Assembly: GCA_041874725.1 (NCBI GenBank)
Contig: CP097466.1
Span: 4,836,001-4,900,000 of the forward strand
Direction of reading: 5' to 3'
DNA from: Duganella sp. BuS-21
GTDB lineage: Bacteria > Pseudomonadota > Gammaproteobacteria > Burkholderiales > Burkholderiaceae_D
DNA length: 64,000 nt
Shown: positions 36,435 through 45,691 of the stretch, in pieces
Position numbering within the stretch: position 1 is the stretch's first letter
Layout of the letters: each line of letters starts with the position of its first letter
Translations under genes and position numbers: made by a program
Notes under the pieces: generated by a model
What the model was told of the DNA's origin: nothing
The model's database searches: none
Seen by the model: the letters and a program-made list of their open reading frames with translations, nothing else

Positions 36435-37778
36435 ATGCACGCCAAAGTACAAGCGGCCGCGCCCGGCCCAGCGCCAGTCAAACCTCGCCTATCGTTCTGG
36501 GCCATCTGGAACATGAGCTTCGGCTTTCTCGGCATCCAGGCCGGCTTCGCGCTGCAGCAGAGCAATGTGCCGCGCATCTTTGAAACGCTGGGCGCCGAGC
36601 TCGACAAGATCGGCTACCTGATGATGGCCGCGCCGCTGGCCGGCTTGCTGGTGCAGCCGATCATCGGCTACATGAGCGACCGCACCTGGGGCCGCTTCGG
36701 GCGCCGCCGTCCCTACTTCCTGATGGGCGCCATCCTCGCCACGCTGGGCATGTTCGGCATGCCGAACGCGCATGTGCTGTGGGCCGCCGCCGCCATGCTG
36801 CTGCTACTGGACGTGGCGATCAATATTTCCATGGAACCGTTCCGCGCCTTCGTCGGCGATCTGCTGCCGAAAGAACAGCTGACCACCGGCTACGCGGTGC
36901 AGACCTTCTTCATCGGCGTCGGCGCGGTGGCCGCCTCCGCCCTGCCCTATGTGCTGCAGCACTGGTTCAACGTCTCGAACACGGCGGCGGCCGGCCAGAC
37001 GCCGGATTCGGTGGTGTATGCCTTTTATATCGGCGGCGCGGTCTACCTGGGCGCGGTGCTGTGGACCGTGATTCGCACCAAGGAGTACTCGCCGGCGCAG
37101 CTGCATGCATTCGATCCGGAACCGGAGCAGACGCAACAGGCCAAGCCGAGCAGCGGCCTGCGCGGCTTCGTGCACGACTATGTGAACATGCCGAAGATCA
37201 TGGTGCAGCTGTCGCTGGTGCAGTTCTTCACCTGGTTCACCTGGTTTTCGATGTGGACTTACGGCACCGCCACCGTCACCCAACATATCTACCACGCCAC
37301 CGATACCAGCTCCGCGCTGTACAACGACGGCGCCAGCTGGTGGGGCGTGTGCGGCGCGGTGTACAACGCCGCCTCGATCGGCTTCGCCTTCGTGCTGCCG
37401 CGCATCGCGCGCCGCACCAGCCGCAAGACCGCGCACGCCATCGCGTTGCTGGTCGGCGGCCTGAGCTTCCTGTCGATCTACTTCGTCGATGCGCCGGGCT
37501 TGCTGTTGCTGCCGTTTGTCGGCATCGGCCTGGCGTGGGCCAGCACGCTGTCCATGCCTTACGCCATCCTCGCCGGCAAAATCCCGCCGATGAAGATGGG
37601 CATGTACATGGGCATGTTCAATACCTCGATCGTGATCCCGCAAGTGGTGTCGGGCGCCACGCTGGGCTTGCTGCTGACGCGCTTTTTCCACGGCAGCGCC
37701 GTCATGATGATGATGCTGGGCGGGATTTCCATGCTACTGGCCGCGCTGCTGTCGCTGCGCATCAAGGAAGACAAGTAG
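36435..37778 (+). CDS. MFS sugar transporter (SLC45/GPH-like)
   Basis: A 447-residue, 12-helix inner-membrane permease. The loop 2-3 motif IIGYMSDRTWGRFGRRRPYFL and the helix-4 EPFRAFVGDLLP are typical of the sucrose/maltose-type (SLC45-like) transporters within the GPH-related MFS. It probably imports a disaccharide with protons. No sugar enzyme lies beside it, so the substrate is open. GGAGA precedes the ATG. Confidence 0.85.
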   Translation: MHAKVQAAAPGPAPVKPRLSFWAIWNMSFGFLGIQAGFALQQSNVPRIFETLGAELDKIGYLMMAAPLAGLLVQPIIGYMSDRTWGRFGRRRPYFLMGAILATLGMFGMPNAHVLWAAAAMLLLLDVAINISMEPFRAFVGDLLPKEQLTTGYAVQTFFIGVGAVAASALPYVLQHWFNVSNTAAAGQTPDSVVYAFYIGGAVYLGAVLWTVIRTKEYSPAQLHAFDPEPEQTQQAKPSSGLRGFVHDYVNMPKIMVQLSLVQFFTWFTWFSMWTYGTATVTQHIYHATDTSSALYNDGASWWGVCGAVYNAASIGFAFVLPRIARRTSRKTAHAIALLVGGLSFLSIYFVDAPGLLLLPFVGIGLAWASTLSMPYAILAGKIPPMKMGMYMGMFNTSIVIPQVVSGATLGLLLTRFFHGSAVMMMMLGGISMLLAALLSLRIKEDK

Positions 37779-37886
37779 GAGGACAAGTAGGAGCAGTCCC
37801 ACCTTTATAGCGGGCGTGCGCCGACGGAATAACTCAACAGTAGTTGCTATGATTTCGCCATCGCAATCGCAACCACTGGAGTATCC

Positions 37887-38714
37887 ATGTCCTTCCGTAC
37901 GTCCGCAGTCCGCAACACCATTCGTCCTCACGCCATGTACGTCGCTGCCCTGCTCGCGCTGGGCGCCAGCAGCACCAGCGCCTTTGCGCAGATGTCGCCA
38001 GCGCTGGACCGCGCCAGCATCTCGGTCGGCGCCTTCCACACCGAACCGCGCATCGACTACCAGGGCGACACCAACTACGGCCGCATCGACACCGGCACCT
38101 ACGAAACCAAGAGCGTCACGCTGCCGCGCGTCAAAGCGTCGCTGCTGCTGGGTGAATCGCAAGGCCTGGACTTCGACTATTACCGCTACGACAAATCCTA
38201 CAACCCAAGCCTGAGTGGTTCGACCAACATCAACGGCCTGCCGCTGACCGGCAACGGCAAGCTCAACGCCAAGCTGAAACTCGACTTGGCCAACCTGGCG
38301 TATAAATGGTGGATCGGCAGCGGCAACAGCGTGTTCGGCGTGGGCGTGGGCGCGGCCTACTACCAGGCCAGCCTGAAAGGCACGGCCAACGGCGTATTGA
38401 ACGGTATCGCCGGCAACGCCAGCTACAATGAAAAAGAACACGCCTACGCGCCGCTGCTGGAACTGGGCTGGCGTCACGCGGTGTCGGACAACCTGCGCCT
38501 CTACGCCGACGCTTCGGGTATCAAGAAAAACGGCGGCAATATCCAGGGTCACATCTACGGCGGAGCCGTCGGCGTCGAATGGTATCCAACCAAGATGGTC
38601 GGCGTAGTGGCCGAGTACACCGCCAACAAGATCAACCTGAACCGCGACCGCGACGGCTCCGACCTGAACCTGCGCCTGCACGGCCCGGCGGCTTACGTCA
38701 AAGTACGCTTCTAA
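37887..38714 (+). CDS. outer-membrane beta-barrel protein
   Basis: A 275-residue exported protein. It has a signal peptide with a long basic start (ends SAFAQ, about residue 35), then alternating amphipathic strands with many aromatic residues (FDYYRYDKSYNP, GVGVGAAYYQASL, LLELGWRHAVSD, VGVEWYPTKMVGVVAEYTA). The C-terminal residue is Phe (AAYVKVRF), the usual assembly signal. Strand count by eye suggests eight to ten strands. It looks like an OmpW/outer-membrane-barrel type protein, but I cannot name the family. GGAG lies five bases before the ATG. Confidence 0.75.
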   Translation: MSFRTSAVRNTIRPHAMYVAALLALGASSTSAFAQMSPALDRASISVGAFHTEPRIDYQGDTNYGRIDTGTYETKSVTLPRVKASLLLGESQGLDFDYYRYDKSYNPSLSGSTNINGLPLTGNGKLNAKLKLDLANLAYKWWIGSGNSVFGVGVGAAYYQASLKGTANGVLNGIAGNASYNEKEHAYAPLLELGWRHAVSDNLRLYADASGIKKNGGNIQGHIYGGAVGVEWYPTKMVGVVAEYTANKINLNRDRDGSDLNLRLHGPAAYVKVRF

Positions 38715-38761
38715 ATCAGCAATCATGCTAAATTGGCACTTTCCTCAGTGACTGTGCCAAT

Positions 38762-39379
38762 ATGAAATCCTATCTCGCCGCCCTGCCGCTCCTGGCGCTT
38801 TGTGTCACCGCCACGGCGGCCGAACCGCCCGCCAAAACGGCGCCCAAGTTCAGCAGCTGCACCAAGCCTGCATGGCCGAAGGAAGCGTTGCGCCGCGAAT
38901 ACCAAGGCACGGTGACAGTGGCCATGCTGATTGGCGTGGACGGCACCGTGCGGGAAGCACGCATTGAAAAATCGAGCGGTCACGAGATGCTGGACCTGGC
39001 AACGCAGGAAGGCATGGCACGCTGCATCTTCAAGCCCGCTATGCAAAACGGCCAACCGGTCGAAACCTGGATCAAAATGCAGTACGTCTGGACACTCGAC
39101 GGACCGTCGGCCGCTGCAACCGCCGCCAACCTGGCGACCGCCCGAGCCGGCGCCGAACGTGGCGACCCGGAAGCACAATTCAAACTGGCACTTATCTACC
39201 TGAACAGCCAAGGCGTGACGCAAGACTTGGCCGAGGCACGCAAATGGCTACACAAGGCGGCCAGCCAGAATCACGCCGCCGCGCAATTGGCGCTCGCCCG
39301 TCTCTACGACAACGGCCAGGGCGTGGAAAAAGATGCCGACAAAGCGCGGCAACTGCGCGAACAATCCATCAGAAAGTAA
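38762..39379 (+). CDS. TonB C-terminal domain fused to Sel1 repeats
   Basis: A 205-residue exported protein. A signal peptide (1-20) is followed by a TonB-type C-terminal domain (about 30-115: PAWPKEALRREYQGTVTVAM, VDGTVREARIEKSSG, CIFKPAMQNGQPVETW). Two Sel1 repeats follow (DPEAQFKLALIYLNSQGVTQ and HAAAQLALARLYDNGQGVEK). There is no N-terminal membrane anchor or proline-rich spanner, so it cannot be a normal energy transducer. It is more likely a periplasmic adaptor. Function unknown. Confidence 0.82.
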   Translation: MKSYLAALPLLALCVTATAAEPPAKTAPKFSSCTKPAWPKEALRREYQGTVTVAMLIGVDGTVREARIEKSSGHEMLDLATQEGMARCIFKPAMQNGQPVETWIKMQYVWTLDGPSAAATAANLATARAGAERGDPEAQFKLALIYLNSQGVTQDLAEARKWLHKAASQNHAAAQLALARLYDNGQGVEKDADKARQLREQSIRK

Positions 39380-39388
39380 GCGGCAGGA

Positions 39389-40312
39389 TCAGCCTAGCGC
39401 CGCGCGCACCTGCTCGGCGCTGGGAATCGGCGCGACTGCGCCATGGCCCAGTGTCGACAGGCCGGCGGCCGCATTCGCGTAACGCACCGCATCGGCCAGC
39501 GTGTCGCCGGCCGCCAGGCGTGCCAGCAGGCTGCCGTCGAAACAGTCGCCGGCGCCGGTGGCGTCCACCGCCTGCACCGCGCGCGCGGCCGCCAGTTGCG
39601 GCTCAGCGCCCTGCGCCGCATACCATGCGCCCGATGCACCGGCTTTCAAGACCACGGTGCGTGCGCCGTGCGCGCGGGCCCAGGCGAAGATCGCCGCCAC
39701 GTCTTCCGTGCCGGCCAGCGCCACCGCTTCGTCCAGGCTGGGCAGGAACAGCTCGGTCAGCGCGATGGTCGCGCAGATGGTGGCGCGGGCGCGCGCCAAT
39801 GGCCATAACGACAGGCGCAGATTAGGATCGAAACTGACTTTGCCGCCCGCCGCGCGCGCGGCCTCGATAGCGGCGAACACGGTGTCGCAGGCGCCAGCCG
39901 ATATGGCCTGCGAGATGCCGGAGACGTGCAGCCACTGCGTGCGCTGCGCCAGGCGCAGGTCCATGGTCTGCGGCAGCATGCGGCTGGCCGCCGAGCCGGC
40001 GCGCAGGTAGCTGAAAGCGTGCCCCTGCGGTCCGTGGTTGACGAAGTACAGCCCGGTCGGCGCCTGCGCATCGCGCGCCACCGCGCTCACGTCCACGCCC
40101 TCGGCCTGCCACAGGTCCAGCAGCATGCGGCCGAAATGGTCTTCGCCGACGCGGCTCAGGTAGGCGGTGCGCGCGCCCTGGCGGCTGGCCGCGATCACGG
40201 CGTTGGAGGTATCGCCGCCGAAGCCCTGGCGGTACAGCGGTTCGCTGGCCTTGGCCTGGTTGAATTCCACCATCGCCTCGCCCAATGCTACAACATCAAA
40301 ATCTTTACTCAT
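39389..40312 (-). CDS. PfkB-family sugar kinase, probable 2-keto-3-deoxygluconate kinase
   Basis: A 307-residue ribokinase-fold kinase: [27 protein letters not shown], the [20 protein letters not shown] region usual in KDG kinases, and the ATP site [11 protein letters not shown]. It would phosphorylate 2-keto-3-deoxygluconate in the Entner-Doudoroff or uronate route. It overlaps the leuA stop by 4 bp (ATGA) and is thus translated from the leuA mRNA. That is an unexpected pairing, because nothing connects the two pathways. Confidence 0.8.
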   Translation of the reverse strand: MSKDFDVVALGEAMVEFNQAKASEPLYRQGFGGDTSNAVIAASRQGARTAYLSRVGEDHFGRMLLDLWQAEGVDVSAVARDAQAPTGLYFVNHGPQGHAFSYLRAGSAASRMLPQTMDLRLAQRTQWLHVSGISQAISAGACDTVFAAIEAARAAGGKVSFDPNLRLSLWPLARARATICATIALTELFLPSLDEAVALAGTEDVAAIFAWARAHGARTVVLKAGASGAWYAAQGAEPQLAAARAVQAVDATGAGDCFDGSLLARLAAGDTLADAVRYANAAAGLSTLGHGAVAPIPSAEQVRAALG

Positions 40313-41856
40313 GGTTGTGGATTGACCCGTTCTATCTTGGAATGCAGTTTGTTCAGCGCCGACAGGTAGGCTTTGGCCGACGCCACGATGATGTCGGGAT
40401 CGGCGCCCACGCCGTTGACGATGCGGCCCTCTTTCGATAGCCGCATGGTGACCTCGCCCTGTGACTGCGTGCCGCTGCTGATGGCGTTCACCGAGAACAG
40501 CACCAACTCGGCGCCGCTACCCACTTCGCCCTCGATGGCGTTGACGGTGGCATCAACCGGCCCGTCGCCGCGCCCGTCGCTGACATGCTCCTCGCCGCCG
40601 ACCAGGAAGACGATCTTGGCGCTGGGCGTTTCGCCGCTGGCCGAGCGCTGCTCCAGCGAGACGAAGCGGTAATACTCGCGCTCCTGCGACTGCTGTTCAT
40701 CCGACACCAGCGCCAGGATGTCTTCGTCGAAGATATCCGACTTGCGGTCGGCCAGTTCCTTGAAGCGGGCGAAGGCGGCGTTGACCTCCGCTTCCGATTC
40801 CAGGTCGATGCCCAGCTCCTGCAAGCGCTGCTTGAAGGCGTTACGGCCGGACAGCTTGCCCAGCACGATCTTGGTGGCGGTCCAGCCGACATCCTCGGCG
40901 CGCATGATCTCGTAGGTTTCGCGCGACTTCAGCATGCCGTCCTGGTGGATGCCGGAGGCGTGCGCAAACGCATTCGCGCCCACCACCGCCTTGTTGGGCT
41001 GCACCGCGAAGCCGGTGATTTGCGACACCATCTTCGACGCCGCCAGAATCTGCGTGGTGTCGATGCCGCATTCAAGGTTGTAGTAGCCGCTGCGCGTGCG
41101 CAGCGCCATCACCACTTCCTCCAGCGCGGTATTGCCGGCGCGCTCGCCCAGGCCGTTGATGGTGCACTCGATCTGGCGCGCGCCGCCGACCACCACGCCG
41201 GCCAACGAATTCGCCACCGCCAGCCCCAGATCGTTGTGACAGTGGACCGACCATACGGCCTTGTCCGAATTCGGAATGCGCTCGCGCAGGCGGCGGATGG
41301 TTTCGCCGAACAGTTCCGGCACCGCATAACCCACCGTGTCCGGGAAGTTGATGGTGGTGGCGCCTTCGGCGATCACGCCCTCCAGCACGCGGCACAGGAA
41401 GTCCTGGTCCGAGCGGCTGCCGTCTTCGGGGCTGAATTCAACGTCGTCGGTATGCTGGCGTGCGTAGCGCACGGCGTTGCGCGCCTGCTCCAGCACCTGC
41501 TCCGGCAGCATGCGCAGCTTGGCCTCCATGTGCAGCTTGGAGGTGGCGATGAAGGTGTGGATGCGTTTGCGCTCGGCCGGCGCCAGCGCCTCGGCGGCGC
41601 GGGCGATGTCGCGGTCGTTGGCGCGCGAGAGCGAGCAGATGATCGATTCGCGCACCACCGTGGCGATGGCCTTGATCGATTCGAAGTCGCCGGGCGAGGC
41701 GGCAGCGAAGCCGGCCTCGATGACATCCACGCGCAGGCGCTCCAGCTGCTTGGCGATGCGGACTTTCTCGTCCTTGGTCATGGAGGCGCCCGGCGATTGC
41801 TCGCCATCGCGCAGGGTGGTGTCGAAGATGATAAGGCGGTTGGATGAGTTGCTCAT
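40309..41856 (-). CDS. leuA: 2-isopropylmalate synthase
   Basis: First committed step of leucine synthesis: condenses acetyl-CoA and 2-ketoisovalerate. The 515 residues start with the HMGL-like barrel ([18 protein letters not shown], metal-binding [16 protein letters not shown]) and end with the LeuA regulatory dimer domain (about 390-515) that senses leucine. Usual length. It follows pssA after 62 bp in the same direction, the betaproteobacterial order. No attenuator peptide is evident upstream. Confidence 0.97.
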   Translation of the reverse strand: MSNSSNRLIIFDTTLRDGEQSPGASMTKDEKVRIAKQLERLRVDVIEAGFAAASPGDFESIKAIATVVRESIICSLSRANDRDIARAAEALAPAERKRIHTFIATSKLHMEAKLRMLPEQVLEQARNAVRYARQHTDDVEFSPEDGSRSDQDFLCRVLEGVIAEGATTINFPDTVGYAVPELFGETIRRLRERIPNSDKAVWSVHCHNDLGLAVANSLAGVVVGGARQIECTINGLGERAGNTALEEVVMALRTRSGYYNLECGIDTTQILAASKMVSQITGFAVQPNKAVVGANAFAHASGIHQDGMLKSRETYEIMRAEDVGWTATKIVLGKLSGRNAFKQRLQELGIDLESEAEVNAAFARFKELADRKSDIFDEDILALVSDEQQSQEREYYRFVSLEQRSASGETPSAKIVFLVGGEEHVSDGRGDGPVDATVNAIEGEVGSGAELVLFSVNAISSGTQSQGEVTMRLSKEGRIVNGVGADPDIIVASAKAYLSALNKLHSKIERVNPQP

Positions 41857-41918
41857 GATGGCTCCGTGGCTAGGACTACGCTTCGTTGCTGAATCTCTCA
41901 GGGCCTACCGCCCCTTGC

Positions 41919-42797
41919 TTAATGCCGTTCGCTGGGGTCGTCGCTGTCCATCTCGGTCTGGATCAGGCTGACTTTTTTGCCGGTGGCCGCGCGCCATGCC
42001 GCGACCACGTAGCCAGATGCGCCGTAGATCGCAAACAGCGGCCACAAGGTGGCGGCCGGCTTGATGGCGATCAGCGCCAGCCCGAGGGCGATCAGGAACA
42101 CGCCGATGAACGGCACCGGCTTGCGGAAGTTCACGTCCTTGAAGCTATAGAACGGCACGTTGCTGACCATGGTCAGGCCGGCGAATACGGCGATGCCCCA
42201 CGATACCCAGCGCATGTCCTCGCCGGTGACGCCCATTTCCAGGTCCAGGATCATCAGGATGAAGCCGGCCACCAGCGCGGCCGCCGACGGCGACGGCATG
42301 CCCTGGAAGTAGCGCTTGTCGACCACTTCGATATTGGTGTTGAAACGCGCCAGGCGCAAGGCGGCGCCGGCGCAATAGACGAAGGCGGCGATCCAGCCCA
42401 GCTTGCCCAGGCCGCGCAGCGACCATTCGTACATCACCAGCGCCGGCGCGGCGCCGAAGGACACCATGTCCGACAGCGAATCATACTGTGCGCCGAATTC
42501 GCTCTGGGTATTGGTCAGGCGCGCGACGCGGCCGTCCAGGCCGTCGAGCACCATGGCCACGAAGATGGCCCAGGCGGCGTGCTCGAACTTTTGGTTCATC
42601 GCCATGACGATGGCATAGAAGCCGCAGAACAGCGCGGCCGTGGTGAAGGCGTTGGGCAGCAGGTAGATGCCGCGATGGCGCGGCCGGTCCAGATCCTCTC
42701 CGCGGGCGCGACGCGCAAAACGGCTGAAGCGCGACGTCTTGGGCACCTTGACTTGGGCTGCGCTACCTTTGGCGCGGCGGCGGGGGAAATTGGGCAT
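41919..42797 (-). CDS. pssA: CDP-diacylglycerol-serine O-phosphatidyltransferase
   Basis: Inner-membrane enzyme making phosphatidylserine, the precursor of phosphatidylethanolamine. The CDP-alcohol phosphotransferase motif is complete: DGLDGRVARLTNTQSEFGAQ continuing to DSLSDMVSFG. About seven membrane segments follow. The ATG at 42797 (GGATC upstream) gives 292 residues, matching betaproteobacterial homologues that begin PNFPRRR; in-frame ATGs up to 29 codons earlier exist but look unconserved. It is followed by leuA; psd, often adjacent, is absent here. Confidence 0.93.
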   Translation of the reverse strand: MPNFPRRRAKGSAAQVKVPKTSRFSRFARRARGEDLDRPRHRGIYLLPNAFTTAALFCGFYAIVMAMNQKFEHAAWAIFVAMVLDGLDGRVARLTNTQSEFGAQYDSLSDMVSFGAAPALVMYEWSLRGLGKLGWIAAFVYCAGAALRLARFNTNIEVVDKRYFQGMPSPSAAALVAGFILMILDLEMGVTGEDMRWVSWGIAVFAGLTMVSNVPFYSFKDVNFRKPVPFIGVFLIALGLALIAIKPAATLWPLFAIYGASGYVVAAWRAATGKKVSLIQTEMDSDDPSERH

Positions 42798-42917
42798 AGT
42801 GATCCGTTTCTCGTTAGCTGGTTGTTGCTCCATCATTATAGAGGAGCGGACAACAAAAAAGGATCTGTTACCATGGTTCATCAAAAAGCGTGCGACAAAC
42901 CGGCCGGCGACCAGGAT

Positions 42918-43676
42918 TTACTTGAAGCGCACCTTCCCCACCAGGCGCATCGACAGCGTGGTCTCGCCCGGCTCGAAGCTGGGCTCGGCCACGGACTGCG
43001 GCGCCGATGCCGCCACGCTGAGCGCCATAGGCATCGCGCGCGCGCCGGTGACGGCCACGCGGTCGCTGAAATTGCCGGGGCCTTCGAAGTCGACCGTATC
43101 GAGCACAGCGTCGCCGAGCTTGCGGCCCATGGCCTTGGCGATGGAGGCGATGCGCTCGTTCAGGTTCTGGTAGGTGGCGGCGATGCGCTGGTCTTCCAGT
43201 TGACGCGTGGTTTCCGGCGTCAGGCTGAAATGCAAATGGTTGAGGCTGAGGATGGCCTGTGCGGCGGACACGGTTTTCGGCAGCGCGTCGAGGTTGCTGG
43301 TGACGACCTGCAGCGACTGGCCGACGCGCCAGGCGGTGGGCACGCGTGCTTTGCGCTGCTGGCCGTTCGGCAGCGGCGCCTCTTCGGGATAGACGGGATA
43401 GGTGTAGTAGCCCTGCGTCTTCAGGCTGGCTTGCGGATCGGCTTTTTTGACGATCTCCAGGCCCTGCTTCATTTTCGTGTTGACGCGCGAGGCGGCTGCG
43501 GCTTTGTCTTTGTCGACCTCTTCCACGGACAGCGTGATGGTGGCCTGGTCGTTGACGCGCTTGACTTCGCCGAAGGCCGGCACCACCACCAGCGTGCCGG
43601 CGGTCGACAGCGACTGCGCGTGGAGCGGGGCGGCGAAGGCACAAGCCGCGACGGCGGCGATGGCAAAGTATTTCAT
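42918..43676 (-). CDS. exported SIMPL-domain (DUF541) protein, copy B
   Basis: A 252-residue protein with a signal peptide (1-20) and the SIMPL domain, an envelope family whose E. coli member is BP26/YggE-like and linked to oxidative-stress tolerance. Seen here: VVVPAFGEVKRVNDQATITL, VNTKMKQGLEIVKKADPQ, SLKTQGYYTYPVYPEE and SFEPGETTLSMRLVGKVRFK. It is a close paralogue of the gene 61 bp upstream. Function of this copy unknown. Confidence 0.88.
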   Translation of the reverse strand: MKYFAIAAVAACAFAAPLHAQSLSTAGTLVVVPAFGEVKRVNDQATITLSVEEVDKDKAAAASRVNTKMKQGLEIVKKADPQASLKTQGYYTYPVYPEEAPLPNGQQRKARVPTAWRVGQSLQVVTSNLDALPKTVSAAQAILSLNHLHFSLTPETTRQLEDQRIAATYQNLNERIASIAKAMGRKLGDAVLDTVDFEGPGNFSDRVAVTGARAMPMALSVAASAPQSVAEPSFEPGETTLSMRLVGKVRFK

Positions 43677-43737
43677 GGAAAGCTCCTGTGTTGAGATAAA
43701 AACAAACTTTACCTCAACACCGTCTCCCGCACGAGAC

Positions 43738-44505
43738 TTACTTGAAGCGCACCTTGCCGACCACCTGCATCTGCAAAGTCGTCTCGCCAGGCTCGAAGCT
43801 AGGCTCGGCCACGTCCATGCTGTCGGCCGACTTGGACATGCGCATCATCATCGGCGCGGCGGCCGCGCGCGATTCCTGGCCGGCGTAGTTGCCCGAGCCT
43901 TCGAAGTCGACCGTGTCGAGCACGGCGTCGCCAACCTTGCGGCCCATGGCGTTGGCGATCGAGTTGATGCGCTCGTTCAGGTTCTTGTAGGTGGCGGCGA
44001 TGCGCTGATCGTCCAGCTTCTTGGTGGTGTCAGGTGCCAGCCCGAAGTTGATGGCGTTCAGCGTCAGGATCTTCTGGGCGGCGGCCACGGTCTTCGGCAG
44101 CTTGTCGAGACTGGTGGTGGTCGCTTCCAGGTACTGGCCCACGCGCCACGCGGTCGGCACGCGCGCCTTGACCGGCTGGCCGTTCGGCAACACGCGCTCT
44201 TCCGGGTAGACCGGATAGGTGTAGTAGCCCTGGGTCTTCAGGCTGGCCTGCGGATCTTCCTTCTTGACCATCTCCAGGCCCTGCTTCATCTTGGTGTTGA
44301 CGCGCGAGGCAGCGGCGGCCTTATCCTTGTCCTGCTCTTCGATCGCCAGGGTCACGACGGCCTGGTCGTTGACGTGCTTGACTTCACCATAGGCGGGCAC
44401 TACCACCAGCGTGCCGGCGGTCTGGAGGGCTTCGGTCGGAGCGGCGTGCGCGGCCAGCGCGAAGGACACAGCGGCAGCGGCGGCAAGTTTGGTCATCATC
44501 TTCAT
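43738..44505 (-). CDS. exported SIMPL-domain (DUF541) protein, copy A
   Basis: A 255-residue paralogue of the downstream gene with signal peptide (1-21). VNTKMKQGLEMVKKEDPQAS, TQGYYTYPVYPEERVLPNG and EPSFEPGETTLQMQVVGKVR are nearly identical to copy B. By eye the two share well over half of their residues, so the duplication is fairly recent. The pair lies in the segment that separates ilvC from pssA. Confidence 0.88.
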   Translation of the reverse strand: MKMMTKLAAAAAVSFALAAHAAPTEALQTAGTLVVVPAYGEVKHVNDQAVVTLAIEEQDKDKAAAASRVNTKMKQGLEMVKKEDPQASLKTQGYYTYPVYPEERVLPNGQPVKARVPTAWRVGQYLEATTTSLDKLPKTVAAAQKILTLNAINFGLAPDTTKKLDDQRIAATYKNLNERINSIANAMGRKVGDAVLDTVDFEGSGNYAGQESRAAAAPMMMRMSKSADSMDVAEPSFEPGETTLQMQVVGKVRFK

Positions 44506-44676
44506 TACGGGCTCCAGGTTGGGATTAGGACAAGCCGAACTCTACATGAGTTTCCCGCGCGCACTTGTAAGACATAGTGACCGTTTGTAACTTTGGCGAT
44601 GACCCGACTTAAGTATCGGCTAATTGGCACCCTTACAAAGCTTGCTATCATCCAATTCCACACAGGAGAAGCGAAC

Positions 44677-44931
44677 ATGGGCGCCATAGCGGAATTTTTC
44701 ATGCCACTGCTGTTCAACGTCGTGTTCTACGGAATCGGGCGGATCGTGATACCCATCGTGTCATTGGGCTACTTGCGGGCCGAAAGCGCCAAGGAAGCGA
44801 TGCAGTTCAGGATGTTCATCTACGACCGTCGCGACGATAAAATTGTCATCTCCGAATTTTTCACCTCGGCCATCGGCTTCCTTGCCACCATCGGCCTCGG
44901 CGTCCTCATCCACAGCTTAACGAATTATTGA
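44677..44931 (+). CDS. small membrane protein of unknown function
   Basis: An 84-residue protein with two hydrophobic segments: MPLLFNVVFYGIGRIVIPIVSLGYL and FFTSAIGFLATIGLGVLIHSL. A charged stretch RMFIYDRRDDKIVISEF lies between them. The ATG at 44677 is chosen for the AGGAGAAG upstream; an earlier ATG adds 28 residues without a ribosome site. I do not recognise the family. Its 3' end overlaps the convergent next gene by 15 bp. Confidence 0.7.
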   Translation: MGAIAEFFMPLLFNVVFYGIGRIVIPIVSLGYLRAESAKEAMQFRMFIYDRRDDKIVISEFFTSAIGFLATIGLGVLIHSLTNY

Positions 44932-45333
44932 CAGGCCAAACGCTCCGCCCACGACAATTACCACGGTCCAGAGCACGATGCCGATGGCCAGGAGCAGCAG
45001 CGACAAGGTTCTCGGCATGCCGACCGCGCCCGCCAGCAGCGCCGCAAACAACGGCCCGATCAGCAGCGGCCCAAGCAGACCGACGGCCCACGGCCCCTTG
45101 CTAACAAGCCACTTCGACATGCGTCCGCCCTCAGCCGGCTCCTTCTTGCGCCAGAAAATCAAACGCCGTATGCCATTTCCCGCGAACATGGCAGCCACCG
45201 CGCCGACCAGCGAGCCGCCGATCACCGCAACGCCGATCAGCAAAGGCGGCAACTTCTGATGAAAGCCCAGCGGTATCGCCGCCCACATCTCCACAATCGC
45301 CAAGGCGAACACACCCAACAAGCTCTCGATCAT
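44917..45333 (-). CDS. small multi-pass membrane protein
   Basis: A 138-residue protein with about four membrane segments (LLGVFALAIVEMWAAIPLGF, PLLIGVAVIGGSLVGAVAAMFA, GPWAVGLLGPLLIGPLFAALLAG, TLSLLLLAIGIVLWTVVIVVG) and a basic loop RRLIFWRKKEPAEGGR. The layout recalls the small multidrug export (DUF-type) family, but this is weak. The ATG at 45333 has AAAGGGAAAC in front. Function unknown. Confidence 0.65.
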   Translation of the reverse strand: MIESLLGVFALAIVEMWAAIPLGFHQKLPPLLIGVAVIGGSLVGAVAAMFAGNGIRRLIFWRKKEPAEGGRMSKWLVSKGPWAVGLLGPLLIGPLFAALLAGAVGMPRTLSLLLLAIGIVLWTVVIVVGGAFGLSIIR

Positions 45334-45448
45334 TGTTTCCCTTTCGTTATAAATAACAGCACACAAGGATACATCGCACAACGCCTTGAATAGTCACACA
45401 TTCCCACCGCTCTCCTAGCGCCGATGACCGAATCGCGATTCGGGTCCG

Positions 45449-45586
45449 ATTCGGGGTCAGCTCTGTCATTCGGACACTCGAACTAATAGTTTGATTTATC
45501 TCAATACGCCAATCCCAACATTTTCACGTATTGATGGAGATCAAAGACGTGAGCTGTGTGTCCAAATGACAGAGCTGACCCCGAAT
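45449..45586. repeat. 138-bp palindromic element with 29-bp arms
   Basis: The left arm (45449-45477: ATTCGGGGTCAGCTCTGTC then ATTCGGACAC) and right arm (45558-45586) are reverse complements with one mismatch. The middle contains a second imperfect dyad, TTTGATTTATCTCAATACG against CGTATTGATGGAGATCAAA. There is no coding capacity. The GGGGTCAG...CATTCGGACAC arm is shared with the palindrome at 58815. The gap 45334-45736 otherwise holds the intron fragment and ilvC terminator. Confidence 0.8.
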
Positions 45587-45587
45587 G

Positions 45588-45687
45588 CTGGACCCGTTGC
45601 CCTCGTGCAGTTGCGCTTCACTTCGCTCACTGTGGCCAGCTTGCGGCAGGACTTGCACCCGCAGGAGTACGCCCATGCTGGGCGCAC
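45588..45687 (-). ncRNA. 5' fragment of a group IIC-type intron
   Basis: Read on the minus strand it begins GTGCGCCCAGCATGGGCG, then ACTCCTGCGGGTGCAAGTCC and a further 60 bases with hairpins. This is the canonical start of bacterial group II intron domain I; the crystallised O. iheyensis IIC intron begins in the same way as I remember it. It starts 4 bp after the ilvC terminator, and IIC introns insert just behind terminators. No reverse transcriptase frame or domain V was found in the window; the fragment stops at the palindrome. It is a dead remnant. Confidence 0.65.
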
Positions 45688-45691
45688 TCGT

